Below, piece after piece: positions 1-11,279 of a stretch of 64,000 bases of DNA. The DNA is from Rusavskia elegans. Lineage: Eukaryota; Ascomycota; Lecanoromycetes; Teloschistales; Teloschistaceae. Within the stretch, counting starts at the first letter, position 1. Every line of letters begins with the position of its first letter. The notes below the pieces were generated by a model that saw only the letters and a list, made by a program, of their open reading frames with translations, was not told the origin of the DNA and did not search any database. The position numbers and the translations under genes were made by a program. The stretch lies in assembly GCA_011316305.1 (NCBI GenBank), contig SAUG01000039.1, positions 62,001 through 126,000 on the forward strand. Direction: 5' to 3'.

Positions 1-1453
1 TAATATATAATAATAGGATTCTCGATATCGAAGTTAAGACTAAATATAGATTTATCGGTAGGACTAGTTTTATAATAATTAATAGTATAAAAGATTATAT
101 TATCTTAGAAAAAGAGTAGAAAGAATCGATTTTAGAAAAACTACTAAAATAAAGTACGATCGGTAATAAAATAGAACTATAAATAATATATTTCCTGGCT
201 TATAAGAATTTCTTATATAAAGAAATAGATATTCCGTCGATAACGGATTATAAAGAAATTAAAAACTAAAATATAAAATTTAAGGAAGGCGGAAAAGTAT
301 AGAAAATAAAAATTTAGAAAGGGTATTATTATCTCTTTTAAGAACTTATAAAGAGGTATAATAAAAGCGGAGTTTTAATCTAGTAACTATAGATAAACTA
401 CGTTAGAAAAGTATACTAAAGTATAGTTATAGCTATAGAAAAAATCGAATACTATAAATCTAACTAGATAAATTAGAATAAAGGAATACTAGACCCGATA
501 TTTAGCGCCTAACTAAGGGACGAGGAATTCGATTAGTACCTATTATTATCGTTATAGGATAAAATAGTAGCTAAAGAATAAAAATTAGTAGCGCTTTTAG
601 AAGAATCGGAAATAATTTATAATATAGATACCTAAACGGATATATATAGAAGATAGTAGAAAAGGAATCTTTTATAAGACTTTCTTTAGAACCCTATAGT
701 CTCTACAAGCTAAGAGAAGTCGAAATCTCTTAGAAATTAATCTAAATTATCTAAACTAAACCTAGAAATTAACTTAAAGAATATCTTTTACGCGGCTAGT
801 ATAAATCTAACGGAGGAGTAGAACGCGATAGAATCATTAAATTTACTAAAACGAGATAAAATAAATTATTTTTTAAATAATAAGGTTACTCTCGCGTTTA
901 TCTAACGCGCGATAATAAGTAATAAGACGCTCCTGCTTCCTAAAGAATCGGTAGAAATCCGCCTCTTAAACTAGACGCTTATTACGAATTTCCTTTTCGG
1001 AATTAAAGAAAAATTCGATATAATAATATACTTCGGAATATTTATTAAAGATATTTATAATATTAGAATATAACTTATTTCTTTTATCTTTAAGATATTT
1101 CTCTAAAGAAAGAGTTAGTAATAAAGAAAAGGAAAAGAGTAAATAAATTAATAATATAGGTAGTATCGGAAATTAAAAGATTATAAGATTTTTAAGCCCG
1201 GGTATATTCCCTATAAATATTACTACTAATTTCGACCTTATATTCTTTTAAAGAATCTCGAGTATATAAGGAATAAGGAAAAGGTATCTTAATATCTCTC
1301 GATTAAATACGACGAAAGGACTTTAAACGGTTTTCTCTCCGAGAACGTATAGTAGAGGTATTAGAAATAGTAAGAATTAGAAAGGAAGAGAGACAATCTT
1401 TATACCCTATATACTAAACTAACGCTAGGTAAAAAGTAATATAGGAAGGGCCG
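1..1453 (+). mobile_element. 3' internal part of a gag-type LTR element, RIP-mutated
   Basis: This AT-rich stretch runs straight into the LTR at 1454 and matches the reverse complement of the 3' internal part of the element at 20029-23398. For example, the block around 1150-1290 aligns with about 20580-20730 inverted, and both end in a purine-rich tract just before the LTR. The frame is littered with TAG/TAA where Trp, Gln or Arg codons are expected, as RIP would produce. The 5' part lies outside the window. No RT or integrase motifs are visible. The encoded segment after gag is not one I recognise. Confidence 0.75.
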
Positions 1454-1861
1454 TATTATATCTACGATTCTATAGAAATTCCCTAGAAGATTAGCTGAAA
1501 AAGCGAGCCTAATTATCTATAGCTGCCCGTAGCCGTTATAGCCGCTTCTCCCGAGAGACTTTTAGTATACGGCTACCTGTCGGCTTTTACAGCTACTTTA
1601 GATATATATATTACTTATTATTTCTATAGATAGCTTCTCTTATTAATCGTTAATATAATTATTAAATATATTTCTACTATTCTCTTTTTAATTACTTTAT
1701 AACGAAAATACCTTATAATATCGTAACCGTACCTCTACGGCTGTATAGGATTAGTTATAATAATCTACGTTAGGATTCCCTTACTATTTAGTAGCTCGGA
1801 CTACGTCTACGGCTGTAGCTAGGCTCGAACGCAACGCCTTTTGATACACAGGGACGTTACA
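1454..1861 (+). repeat. 3' LTR (409-bp Gypsy LTR family), RIP-mutated
   Basis: About 408 bp, homologous to the LTRs at 45685-46093, 49242-49650 and (inverted) 20029-20437 and 22990-23398. The family starts TGTTACGTCC and ends GACGTTACA. Here the start is mutated to TATTATATC and the end is intact. It directly follows the internal region at 1-1453. Confidence 0.85.
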
Positions 1862-2309
1862 TATATATATACGATTTACTATTCGGATTTTGATTTTAAT
1901 CTTTTACGATTTTAACGTTAGAGGCGCTAGATCGATCAGATTACGCAATTATTTAATATTTAAATATTTTACCGAAAATACGAATTAAAGACTCTCGAAG
2001 AAACTAGATCTAGATTAAAATCTAAAAGAAAATCGTAATATATTTAATTTTATTAATTAATCTAATTTACTTCGATTAGAAACGTCTAGATCGAAATAAT
2101 CTTCTAAATAATCTCTTTATATAATTTCTATATAAACTCTATATAAAAATCGATTTTGTCGATTAGAAAAAACTTAAATATATAGTTAGCTTTCGAAGGA
2201 TTCGAATTTCCGACCCGTCGGATTTTAATTCCGTTAACTCCGAAAAGCGTTCGAGTTGGATCCGTTAGACCGTCAGGTCACGCAGCGTTGCCACTGCGCC
2301 ATTCAGGCC
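1862..2309 (-). mobile_element. tRNA-related SINE-like element, monomer
   Basis: On the minus strand it begins GGCCTGAATGGCGCAGTGGC, containing a polymerase III box A-like TGGCGCAGTGG. About 80 nt later comes a box B-like GAAATTCGAATCC. A roughly 350-nt AT-rich body follows and ends in TATATATAT. The same head and body recur at 32661-33372. The spacing between the boxes is too long for an intron-less tRNA. It abuts the Gypsy LTR end at 1861. RIP has mutated the body more than the head. I found no target duplication for this copy. Confidence 0.6.
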
Positions 2310-2385
2310 AAGCTCGAATTATAAATATTAACGAAAATTTATATCGAAATAGTCAGATACAAAATAATATATTTAAATAATATAT

Positions 2386-3240
2386 TTAATCTAACCAAAA
2401 TTAAAATTAATTATCGAATCGATTCCGACTTTTTTAAATATCGATCTAAATCGATTTCGATTTTTTTAAAAAATTAAATTAATTTAGTTCCGGATCGAAT
2501 CCGGAAACTCGGATTTATTTTACTAAAATTATTAAAATTTAATATAAAAATAAAACTTTAATATAAAAATTATATCAATTTATTATATTATTTTATAAAA
2601 ATATAGAGATTATTTAAATATATTACCTTTATATATACAATATTATTATATTATATTATATCTAAAAAGATTTATCGATCGAATCTAATTTCCGAAATAT
2701 TAATAGAAATTCTATCCGAAATAGTTAATTTGAATCGTATTTTTATTAATTTCTATTAAAATATACGGCAGTTCAAATAAAGTTCGCGTTGAATCTCGCA
2801 CTAAAGTTCGTCTAACGCTCGCGCCGAAACTCGTGCTAAAAGAATATAGATTATATAATCTATACCGAGATTTTAACGTGTAGATTATTTCAAAGATTCG
2901 TATTAAAAATTTGTATTAAAAGGTTATAGATTAGATAATCTACGCCGAAGCTTTAGCGCGCTAGTTTAATTTAAAAGATATAAATTTTATATATAATTTT
3001 TATCTATTTTTAATTTAGTTAAATAAATAAAATTACTTCTATAATTTATTTCACTATATCAAAATACGTATTTATTTCAACAATTTCTATTTTATAATCC
3101 GATTCGATTTTTGATTTTAATATTAGAAATCAATTTATATTATTTAGCGAGTCGGAATAAATTAGTTTATTAATATTCGAATCGGGTTTTTAAAAAACCG
3201 ACGGAAATCCGATCCGAAATAACCAGTTTATTTTTAACGA
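2386..3240. mobile_element. MITE-like repeat, interrupted by a Copia solo LTR
   Basis: The segment shares blocks with 16071-16440 and 36741-37175, including the T-rich piece near 2420-2470, the TCCGGATCGAATCCGG piece near 2490, and an end resembling CCGATCCG...AACCAG near 3210-3235. The family has terminal inverted repeats of the CTGGCCGxxxGGGTCGG type. This copy is split by the solo LTR at 2754-3082. The outer borders are approximate because RIP has blurred them. Confidence 0.5.
2754..3082 (+). repeat. Solo LTR of the Copia family, with ATTTC target duplication
   Basis: Matches the 350-bp LTRs at 23400-23749 and 29257-29608: start TATTAAAATATACGGCAG, arrays of CGCGCTAAA-like heptads, and end TATTTCAACA. 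It is flanked by perfect 5-bp direct repeats ATTTC at 2749-2753 and 3083-3087. This is the mark of an integrated element reduced to one LTR by recombination. It sits inside a MITE-like repeat, so it is the younger insertion. Confidence 0.9.
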
Positions 3241-3557
3241 AATTTATTATAAATAGAAAGATAGAATATTATAATAAAAGATTTTAATATTAAAAATTTA
3301 TATAAATAGAATATACGTTTATAGTTATAAAATAAATCAATATTTCTGATATATCCGAATAATATTGCGATATTTTACTAACGTAAAAATCGACGGTAAA
3401 GAGACAGCGAGCTGTCTAACCAAAGTTGACGTAAGTCTATTATTATCCGCATCGCTAGTACGTCACCTCTGTGTACTTCTCAGAACGGCCGCCTTCTCAT
3501 TCTGTATGCATGACATACATTCGACAAAGTCTAATTACCCCAGTCCATCGCTTACCC

Positions 3558-4506
3558 ATGGTCGTCTCTCGCAAAATTGTGCTTTACCACTGGGTAGCCA
3601 CCGACTTACTCCCATTCTTGAATGTCTTTCTGAAACTTATATCAGATGCAGTGTCGGAGGCATCGGTCATGCTCTCGCCCATCAATTCCATGCTAGAGGT
3701 TTGCGGGTCTCCGCAACAGCGCGGACAGCTGAAGCTGTCCAAGACTTGGCAGGCACTGGCATTGAAACTCTCAGCTTAGATGTCACATCGGAGAAAAGCA
3801 TCGTCATGTGCAAAGAGGAGGTGGTCGAAAGAACAGGAGGACGATTGGACTACTTGGTGAACAATGCCGGCAGGAGTGAGCGAAAACTCCAACGGGAAAG
3901 GATATTCCATGCAACCTCCTGCGGAAGGCAAGCAGATTACACCGTCCCAGCCATCGAAGCCGAAGCATCTGAAATCGAATCTGTCTTCAACACCAACCTC
4001 TTTGGCGTAATGCGACTCTGCCAGATCTTCATGCCTCTCCTTCGTCAATCCCAAGGCACTATCGTTCAGATCGGATCAGTCGCCGGCGTCATACCCTATG
4101 CCTGGGGTTCAGTGTACAACGCTTCCAAAGCAGCGCTGCATTCATACAGTGAAACCCTTCGGATCGAAGTGGCGCCCTTGGGGGTACACGTTATCACTGT
4201 TGTCACTGGTGGAGTGAAAGCCGCATTTCCCGAGTCAAAAGGTCGTTGGAGGAGGACAGCGTGTATAAAAAGATCGAAGGTGCATATCAAAAGAGACAGT
4301 CATACAGCCAGACGGTGGGAATGGACACCAAGGCGTATGCGGAGCAAGTGGTACGGCAGGTGCTTAGTGCCGAGGGATGGCTGTGGAGAACGAGAACGAT
4401 CTGGGCGGGAGGAGCCGCGGAGACTGTTAGGTGGTTGAGCTGGTTCCTTCCAGACTCGACTGTAGACTGGATCATCTCGAGGATGTTTGGTTTCGATCAA
4501 CTATGA
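3558..4506 (+). pseudogene. Short-chain dehydrogenase/reductase (AYR1-like), two frameshifts
   Basis: A classical SDR that would use NADPH, most like fungal 1-acyldihydroxyacetone-phosphate reductases. Motifs in order are TGCSVGGIG (cofactor glycine motif, exon 1-2 junction), LVNNAG, GSVAG and YNASK (catalytic Tyr and Lys). The C-terminal tail is hydrophobic and ends FGFDQL. Proposed exons are 3558-3593, 3646-3875 and 3936-4506, with introns of 52 and 60 nt; splicing the second yields NNAGRNYTVP. Two single-base changes break the frame: an extra T in the TTT at about 3583-3585, and a missing A in the AAA run at about 4217-4219. They cancel, so exon length is 837 nt, or 278 residues, normal for the family. 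Either it is a recent pseudogene or these are sequencing errors. It is the first gene beside the AT-rich block. Confidence 0.8.
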
Positions 4507-4904
4507 TCAATATCGGCGGTCGAGATATGGTATCTCGCATGTTCCAGAGGGCTTCTGGTTCGAGCAATATGTCTCAAGCGTGGAATGTTGTGCGGCTCAC
4601 TGCTGGATCTGGGCGATCCCATGTCGTCGGACAGTTCTGATCACCTGGCCGTGTTCTCCTTCTCCGCCAGCCGCATGGCGAAGCGCTCCACTGACGTCAT
4701 GGTTAAACCTGCGATATCAATCAAGATACCAAAGGTGTGGTGCATTCTCATACACCATGAAGGTGATTCGGTCAAACATGTGAGCGAGAGGGAGAAGAAA
4801 GCCCTCAATCGGAGCTTGACTAAGCAGCCAAAATTGACCATCTGTAAGTCTTCCTGCAGTTGGAATTACTATAGTCTATCCTTCATACCTCATCATCTAA
4901 GCTC
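4507..4904. other. Intergenic, no gene recognised
   Basis: Balanced base composition with TG and CA present, so not RIP-mutated. Only short, mutually overlapping open frames occur, none with a motif I recognise. It may contain the 3' UTR of the dehydrogenase and the lost 5' part of the F-box-like remnant that follows. Confidence 0.4.
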
Positions 4905-5873
4905 ATGTTTGGGACAGTCGTCTTCTGGATGAAAAACGTAGACCCTATACCCTATCAGTTGTCCAAGGAGGATGCCGCTCTCTTTAGACAACCGACCGTC
5001 GAGCGCTTTCGCCCTTCTTACGTTGACTTTTCGGTCTTCGAGACTGTCGTCAAGACATGTTTCATGCATACAAACTTGAAAACGTTCGACCTTGATGTAT
5101 TTCCTTGCGAATATCGATCTTCCTCTGTCATGGTTAGAGCTTTGAGGGACTATGAGATCCTATAGCGTAGATGCGAGGGGTCGGATGATGTTACTTCTCT
5201 TTTTATTTCGTCATGTCCCAGTCATGCTGTAACCGCCGAACCCCTGTATTGACAGACTGCTGGCAACGTCTAGGATTCACATTACTCCCCAGAAGCTCTC
5301 AACCGTTTCATTCGCCCTCCGGAAATTCGACCGAGCTAACCATTCAACATTGGGGCGATCCGCCCTTCGTGCCTACTCACTATCTCTCCATTCTCACACC
5401 TAGCGTGATGACTTTAAAGGTCCTTCGATTGCAGTGGAGACATACCCGTACAAGCCGCGACCCTGATTACCATGGCCTCGACCTCATGGCTTTCTCTGCT
5501 CTCGGTCTCCTCCGCATCCAACCTTCCGTCCTACTCGGATCCGGCGGCGATGGTGTGGAGTCGTACGCCACGAACGCTAATCTCGGTATCACGGAGCTGA
5601 TCCGCAGCCGCCCCCCCTCTGGCTTGAGGATGCTCCTGTTGGAGAGCATAACGATCCCTACTCCGTATAGAGATCTGAAGATGCTCCTGTTCCCAATGGA
5701 CAAAGAACTCATCAGTTGCCCCATCGAGCAAAAACAAAGCATGGCGCCCAGACCAAGGTACATCTTTATGTATTACCTCGAGGAGATGTCGGAGCCTACC
5801 GACCTATATGATCCAGCGGATGAGCATGGAATGGAGAATAATCGTTTGACCTATATTTCCTGCGCATCTCAGA
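4905..5873 (+). pseudogene. F-box/LRR-type protein remnant
   Basis: Two consecutive open stretches in different frames (about 4905-5165 and 5213-5873) read like pieces of one fungal F-box-associated protein. The first contains FRPSYVDFSVFETVVKTCF. The second has leucine-rich spacing such as SVMTLKVLRLQW, then LMAFSALGLLRIQPSVLLG, then GLRMLLLESITIP. No F-box proper is visible at the N-terminus, and internal stops separate the pieces. A third frame also holds related-looking sequence near 5215-5410, suggesting more than one indel. The second frame stays open to 6175 only by running antisense through the next gene. A multi-exon gene cannot be excluded. Confidence 0.4.
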
Positions 5874-5878
5874 CTCTC

Positions 5879-6691
5879 CTACACCCCAACAACATCGGCC
5901 GCTACCCCCCGCGCCCTCGTACACAGCTCATGCTCCACCATAACCATCCCCATCACCACAATCTCCTCCATCACCTTCCCCCCGCCAGCCCCCACCCCCA
6001 TCAATTCCAAACTCCCAGACTTCTTGAAACCCCAGTGACTGAATTTAAACCTGGCAAGCACCATCCCCTTCCCATCTTCACACCGCAAATCCATCTCCAC
6101 CATGTTCTCCCTCTTGCACACTATCTCCTCGCCTCCGAGCGCTGGCGAAACATAGCTATGTCCGGATTTCAGTAGTCCGCGGGAGTTCAGAGTGATGGGC
6201 GTACCGCGGATGAGGACGTTGATGTGAGAGTGGAAGTCATGGAAGACTGCTGTTGCGAAGGGTGCGGGGCATGCGGGGATGGAGATGGTCAAGTGCGGTT
6301 TCCACATCTGGATGCTGAGAGTGTAGAGGGGTGTTGTCTTATCGATATCGAGGATAGTGGCTTTGGCGGGATTGCAGTGGGGGTTGTAGATATGAAGGGT
6401 GCGGGTTGAGGACGTCCCCAATTGCTGGGGCTGGTTGGTGGGTGCTTGATATAGGTAGGTGGAATAGCTGGGTTGAGATGGCTGACCGTTGAGTCCCGAA
6501 GGGTTGTTGTTCATGGTATTGGGGTGGAATTGCGGTTGGTTTTGGGCGTATCCTTGAGTGTATGGAGGAGGCGGAGGAAGTCGTGGTTTTGCATTACCGC
6601 CACCACCACCGAGCTCCACTAGGTTCGCAGCCACCTCCACAGCCGTACCAATGTCTTCACTATTTTCAAAAAGCCCATCGAGACCTTCCAT
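5879..6691 (-). CDS. Hypothetical protein with Pro/Gln-rich N-terminus and compact C-terminal domain
   Basis: An uninterrupted frame of 270 codons from the ATG at 6691; the frame is open to an earlier ATG at 6802, which gives an unlikely Cys/His-rich leader, so the MEGLDGLF start is preferred. Residues 1-30 are acidic or aliphatic. About 30-95 are low-complexity Gly/Pro/Gln/Asn (a PPPPPY run). From about 100 there is a beta-rich domain beginning RTLHIYNPHCNPAKATILDID and running through TLSIQMWKPHLTISIP and FKFSHWGFKKSGSLELMG. The end is VMEEIVVMGMVMVEHEL. The layout recalls fungal tubby/LURP-one-like barrels, but no diagnostic motif is visible, so no function is assigned. It converges on the F-box-like remnant. 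Confidence 0.7.
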   Translation of the reverse strand: MEGLDGLFENSEDIGTAVEVAANLVELGGGGGNAKPRLPPPPPYTQGYAQNQPQFHPNTMNNNPSGLNGQPSQPSYSTYLYQAPTNQPQQLGTSSTRTLHIYNPHCNPAKATILDIDKTTPLYTLSIQMWKPHLTISIPACPAPFATAVFHDFHSHINVLIRGTPITLNSRGLLKSGHSYVSPALGGEEIVCKRENMVEMDLRCEDGKGMVLARFKFSHWGFKKSGSLELMGVGAGGGKVMEEIVVMGMVMVEHELCTRARGVAADVVGV

Positions 6692-6802
6692 ATCTTTCTC
6701 TTTCCTTTTGGTGTGTGTTTTCCGTTCCAGGTGGTGCTCTTCCAGATGGTGGTTCTGAATCAATGGAGGAACGCAATAGAAGATAAAGCAATTTGAACAC
6801 AT

Positions 6803-8150
6803 TACAAATGCTGAGGGTAAAGGAGGAGCTGAGACTTGGGGTTTTATAGCTGATGATTAGTTACTGTGTATTATTAGGGGGACTGTGTTGCGGAGCGCTG
6901 CGTGAGACCCTTTTTGGTTAGTGCGATATGTATGGCTTATGTTGGTCGATCTTATCTCATATTCTGAGTCTTACAGATGAGCTTGGCAAAGCGAGCGGCA
7001 CATTTGACCTCAATGGTTGTAGTCTCTCCGCTCATTTGAGTTGTCGCGCTGGCGATGGACTAAGAAGACTGGACCAGGAAGGATGCCCGCTTTCTCTTTG
7101 AGCGGCGTTTGGGATGCCCGTTGCAGGTAGGAAAAGGAAGGGGTGCTGTTCGACGGTTGATACACCTACAACGGATATAGCAAGAGAGCTAGAATGCTTC
7201 GTGTAAGTTCGCGTGTTGCTGAATCGTCGGAATTCTCGATTATTTGTCTCTAAGGTCGGAATTCACGCTATCGCCTGGTCGTATAGTTGGGGAGGTTCGA
7301 ATAATCCTGGATTGATTAGTTTGAACGATAGCAACACCCTACTGGAACTTGGAGCCAACTCTGCAGTAACTCCACTTACCCACCGACTCATTGTGGTCTT
7401 GGTTCAGCGCTATTTATATCAGTCAGGCCGATCCTGAGGGAAGCGCCCAGTTCGATCTCATGCGCGGTATCTACGTCTCTGCTCGCCAGACTTGGGTATG
7501 AGTTGGGCCTTCCAGTACGGACAGTGGTCAAGCAATGGACACAGCACAAGGTCTCCTCGAACTTGGCAGGCGGGCATTTACGGTGATAGTGCCACGGACT
7601 TCCCCGACGCTGCTGTATCTTGTTATGTCGGTCGGTCGTTGATTCGATAACGGAATGGTCGCCTTGGGCTAACACCTGGAAGTGCTTGGACGGGTGACAC
7701 TATGAGTGTAGTGTCTTCCACGGTAAAATTGTACTGTTCATCCCCCCTCCTTTGGAACCGGGCTGTTATATATCTGTGGGTGAAGCTTAAAATGATGGTA
7801 TTATACCAGGCGAGTAATCTTTGTGGCGCCAATTTGAAAGACTTCGTGTTCTCGTAGAATGTTTGGAGGCTCAATTGTAGATTTTGGATCCCCTGTTTCG
7901 AATGTATGTGATTAAATGTGTTATCGAAATTGTTCACTGCTTCATATCATCTCACGCTGAGTCGCTCGAACTACCCTACTGGTAAAAGGGGGAAAAAGCT
8001 GAATCGTGGTATAAAGATACATTATTGGGGTTCAATGGAGTAGGGACACATACGACAGTCACCTTCTACGCGACAGATTCTTCATGGGATATCCAGCTAA
8101 AACATGGTAAAGATCACTTCGTCTCTACCAAGGTGCTAAGGTGATACTAG
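6803..8150. other. Intergenic, no supported gene
   Basis: About 1.35 kb of balanced composition. Open frames on both strands are 60-105 codons long, overlap one another and lack recognisable motifs. The first part should hold the promoter and 5' UTR of the minus-strand gene ending at 5879. A short stretch near 7670-7700 faintly resembles the 3' part of 5S rRNA but does not extend. I see no transposon sequence here. Confidence 0.4.
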
Positions 8151-8476
8151 TCGGTGGCAGGCATTGACTGGCGCATTTCCAATTTGCCGCCTCTTTCAGA
8201 GCACCCACGCATATCGCGATTCAGGGCTTGGAGGCTTCTGGCTGAAACAGTCACACCAGCCCCAAAAACAGCGCGATGCACCATAGTTACCAAACACCAG
8301 CATAGTACACAGAGCCTCCGGATTTACGATCTACCTGTTTTCGGCATGGAAGGAGTACCGGTCATGACGCCGTCAAAGACGGTCCATGCCCATGGTGGAC
8401 GTTTGAGTGCCTATATAACAGCTACAATATCGCAGTTCCACACTGCACAGTCAGTCTTCCCTGGCGCTCAAGCACC

Positions 8477-9411
8477 ATGTTCTTGTCCTTATGCCTTCTT
8501 TACTTCTGCATCAGCAGCTTGTCCGTTATCACAGCTTCACAGCGTCTCAACTCTTCACTACCTCAGAAAGGTTTCGAGTACAGGCTACCAGATGGTTATA
8601 GCATCGAGAGAATTGCTGGTACCGGGGAGCTCGATGAAGTCCAGGTTTACGGCGCTGTACTGGTCGCTATGCTCGAATTGGCCTACGAAGATTCCCACAA
8701 TCTGACTGACCCAGTCTCATATCCATATCCGGCAATAACTTTGGGTATCACGGGTGCAGACGATACAAGCCCATACTACCGCCAATTTGCAAGCTATACA
8801 CTTTACCATGCTCTACAGACAATGGGTTCCGGCAATGGCTTCACCGTCTCGAATTTCACGCTGCAAAATAAGGCTGGAACCGTTGCCTGCAGGGTGATCC
8901 TTGCTCCTCCTAGTGCAGAGTGGCAACAACTCATCGGAGGCTTCTCCGGCGGTCTCAGCCCAAGACACTCCGATCACGCCCTGCCAGCAGTATTAGAGAC
9001 AAGACAAGCATCGAGCCTCTACAACGAATCTGATGCACTCGAAAGGCTCATACCTCTCTACGCATCGGATTGGTACGGGCCAGAGTCGACCCCCAAGGAC
9101 TTTTTCATGGCGCTTGCGACCATGATTGTCATGGTATCCGACATCAGCTACAAAGACACCATCATCAACTATCAAAGCGTGGAGAAATGGGGCTATCATC
9201 TCAATGTCATCAATGTACCGTCGCAGAGTCAGCGAGACTACCTGACCAATCGAGGGGATTTAACCTCTGCGCACATGCATACGAGGAGCTGTCGAGGCGG
9301 CTCGGATATAGGATCAATCCGATAACGAGCTTTGAGACTACGTTGGTGTGGACGAATGGGACGGATTTGATTCAGCAACACGTTTTGAGATATGAAGGCG
9401 ATAAGAGGTGA
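8477..9411 (+). CDS. Secreted hypothetical protein, one frameshift
   Basis: The first ~20 residues (MFLSLCLLYFCISSLSVITA) are a typical signal peptide. A ~290-residue extracellular-type domain follows, with N-glycosylation sequons (NLT, NFT, NES) and few cysteines. I do not recognise the family. The first frame runs to about 9250 and then continues coherently in another frame as FNLCAHAYEELSRRLGYRI to a stop at 9411. One G missing from the GGGG run at 9254-9257 accounts for this. With that base restored the length would be 311 residues. No GT/AG pair in the right phase gives an alternative intron. TATATAA at 8412-8418, about 65 nt upstream of the ATG, could be a core promoter element. It could be a secreted effector-like or cell-wall protein, but nothing in the sequence proves a role. 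Confidence 0.6.
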
Positions 9412-9637
9412 TTCGGACCCATGTTCTGATATTGATGTGAGGAGTTCATACCTTCGCTTCGAAGAATAGATTTTATGAACCAACCCTGACAGCTCCGGAG
9501 CAGAGCTTAGATATATAAGGGTCACATGAATGTGTAGAATGAAAAGACGAAACACGAGGCTCGCGGGAGTCGGGCAACAGCCTCAGCGCTGCAAAATTGA
9601 GGAGGATCATGCTGAGCGACAAATCTTGGATCATAAC

Positions 9638-10065
9638 TCAGAACGACGATGTGGCAACACAGGAAGAGTGCGGAAGTGAAGGATGTCCTACTCTACTGCT
9701 GTGTTCGGATCTTATATAACGATTCTGCCGGCTCTTTCCTGACTCCTGAGATTCGGCTTCCTCCGCCCATTTGAAAGTTACCGTAGTCACAAGAGAGATA
9801 AGACCGATCATCCAGCTCCAGACGCCAAAAGCAGCAGCTCCTGAGCTCGGACCAACGAGGCCGTACTTGCTGCACCAGTATGCTCCGAAAGAGGCAGTGG
9901 CCACGATGTAGATGAATGAGATGATGAAAAAAGTGGTGTTTTTAGAAGCCTTCTTCGAGATAGAGACCTTCGGACGTGACTTGTATTAGCTACCTTTCTA
10001 GATTTGATCAATATTGAGGCACAGTAAATTCTGGGAGGTTATTGAACTGCATGAAATACTCGGCT
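9638..10065 (-). CDS. Small membrane protein, 3' exons (start unresolved)
   Basis: The minus-strand frame ending at 9638 encodes two clear transmembrane segments, NTTFFIISFIYIVATASFG and GVWSWMIGLISLVTTVTF, then a short polar Ser/Arg/His-rich tail. The frame is closed just upstream by a stop near 9985. A 43-nt intron (about 9980-10022) would join it in frame to an exon reading AEYFMQFNNLPEFT. The first exon(s) were not found; 10192-10503 is a candidate. Family unknown. The two-helix core is the only firm evidence, and the ends are tentative. Confidence 0.4.
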
Positions 10066-10191
10066 GGGGGTTTCCACCCGAAAGTCAAGCAAGATACCGA
10101 ACGTTTTCATCGTGATCGGAGGGCACATGGCACTCGTGCGGTCGAGTTGACATTGAGAAGGATCAAATAGATACCCACGCTTTCGAAATAG

Positions 10192-10503
10192 TCATGTCAC
10201 TGGATACCAGATGCTCGCCGAGTTCTTTGGGTTTCTCAGGTAGACGTAGCATGATGGGTTGGGGATGTGAATTTCATGAGCGGATGAGTCGGAAACACCG
10301 TGGTTGATGGACTCGATGGATAGCGTGGCCTCTTCGTCATAAATGAGCTCGCTGCCATTTTTCTGTTCCGAGTGATCTATTGAAGTCGTAGGAATGCTAG
10401 CTGCCTTTGCCACAATGGATTTTCGGAGGGCTCGCAAATAGACTATCGCCATCAATGCAGGAGGTGAGTTTAGCCATCCAAAGGTGAGGTTTCTGTGTGG
10501 CAT
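10192..10503 (-). CDS. Possible upstream exon of the membrane protein, or separate small ORF
   Basis: A 103-codon minus-strand frame with a credible amino-acid mix, including an acidic Ser/Glu-rich middle (SELIYDEEATLSIESINHG) and an end IPNPSCYVYLRNPKNSASIW. No domain is recognised. It lies just upstream, on the same strand, of the two-helix membrane exon at 9638-10065 and could belong to it through an intron I cannot place. It may equally be spurious. Confidence 0.25.
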   Translation of the reverse strand: MPHRNLTFGWLNSPPALMAIVYLRALRKSIVAKAASIPTTSIDHSEQKNGSELIYDEEATLSIESINHGVSDSSAHEIHIPNPSCYVYLRNPKNSASIWYPVT

Positions 10504-11279
10504 CCCTCGTGGTGGCTGTTGATCTGTCTGGTGGATGTGACGTGCCTAGGCGGCGTGCATGGAGTATACACAGCGGAATATTGGATCTTCCAAACCAGTG
10601 AGGTACTGCCACGGCGTCGAAGATCTCTTGCGGGCGATCCTGCCGGTTGTCTTCATGGAAAGTGTACTCGTCTGGTTGGAACTCGCTGTCTTATTTGTCC
10701 CGACTGACTGGACAGCCTCATGGACAGATCGTCCATTCGCTGCTGAACGACGTGTACCTCCAGGATTATAGAGATCGGCATGCAGAAGTGCTCCACAGAC
10801 CTGCACATATCCTCGAATTAGCCTATTTTTGACTTGATATTATACTCCCACCTGCAAAGCTCTCAACTGGTGAGTTCGCCATAAAATTGGACGCGTAGGA
10901 GGATCGTACATTATATCTAGCGACTCTGCATTGCACGACAGTGTCGAGGAAGAATTCGCGCCAGAGAACGAACAGTGGGATTTGTTCACAAAGATCCATC
11001 TCACACATTGGAAACCCTGCTCGAGCGGCTTTTCCCGCAACTTAAGAGACTCGACTATGCCGGCGATAATATGGATGAGTCGACCGAGGTAGACGATGAA
11101 GGGCCACTAACGTTGGTTCAAAGGAACAGGGTCTGTTCTTCCATCGCCCATTCCATATGGGGTGTCCATCTCCGCATCGCTCCGAGAGTTTGGAGCTCGT
11201 AAGCTCGTAGTTTCAGCTGTAGCATCGGACTCCCGCTCTTCTGAACAATTCATTCTTCCAGGACCATAGGATGAATTGG
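10504..11279. other. Intergenic or unresolved coding traces
   Basis: Short frames on both strands. One plus-strand piece near 10975-11150 reads FVHKDPSHTLETLLERLFPQ, which resembles the leucine-rich part of F-box-type proteins, but it has no extended partner. A minus-strand frame at 10546-10806 is low in complexity. No gene model can be supported. Confidence 0.3.

Noticed and set aside
3365..4438. 357-codon single-exon dehydrogenase starting at 3365
   Set aside because: The first ~100 codons run through non-coding AT-rich DNA and an intron, and the end leaves the SDR frame after the AAA indel. The three-exon model restores all SDR motifs.
7640..7720. 5S rRNA gene fragment
   Set aside because: The GCTTGGACGGGTGAC phrase resembles the 5S 3' domain, but the 5' half, the internal stem sequences and a ~120-nt unit are not present.
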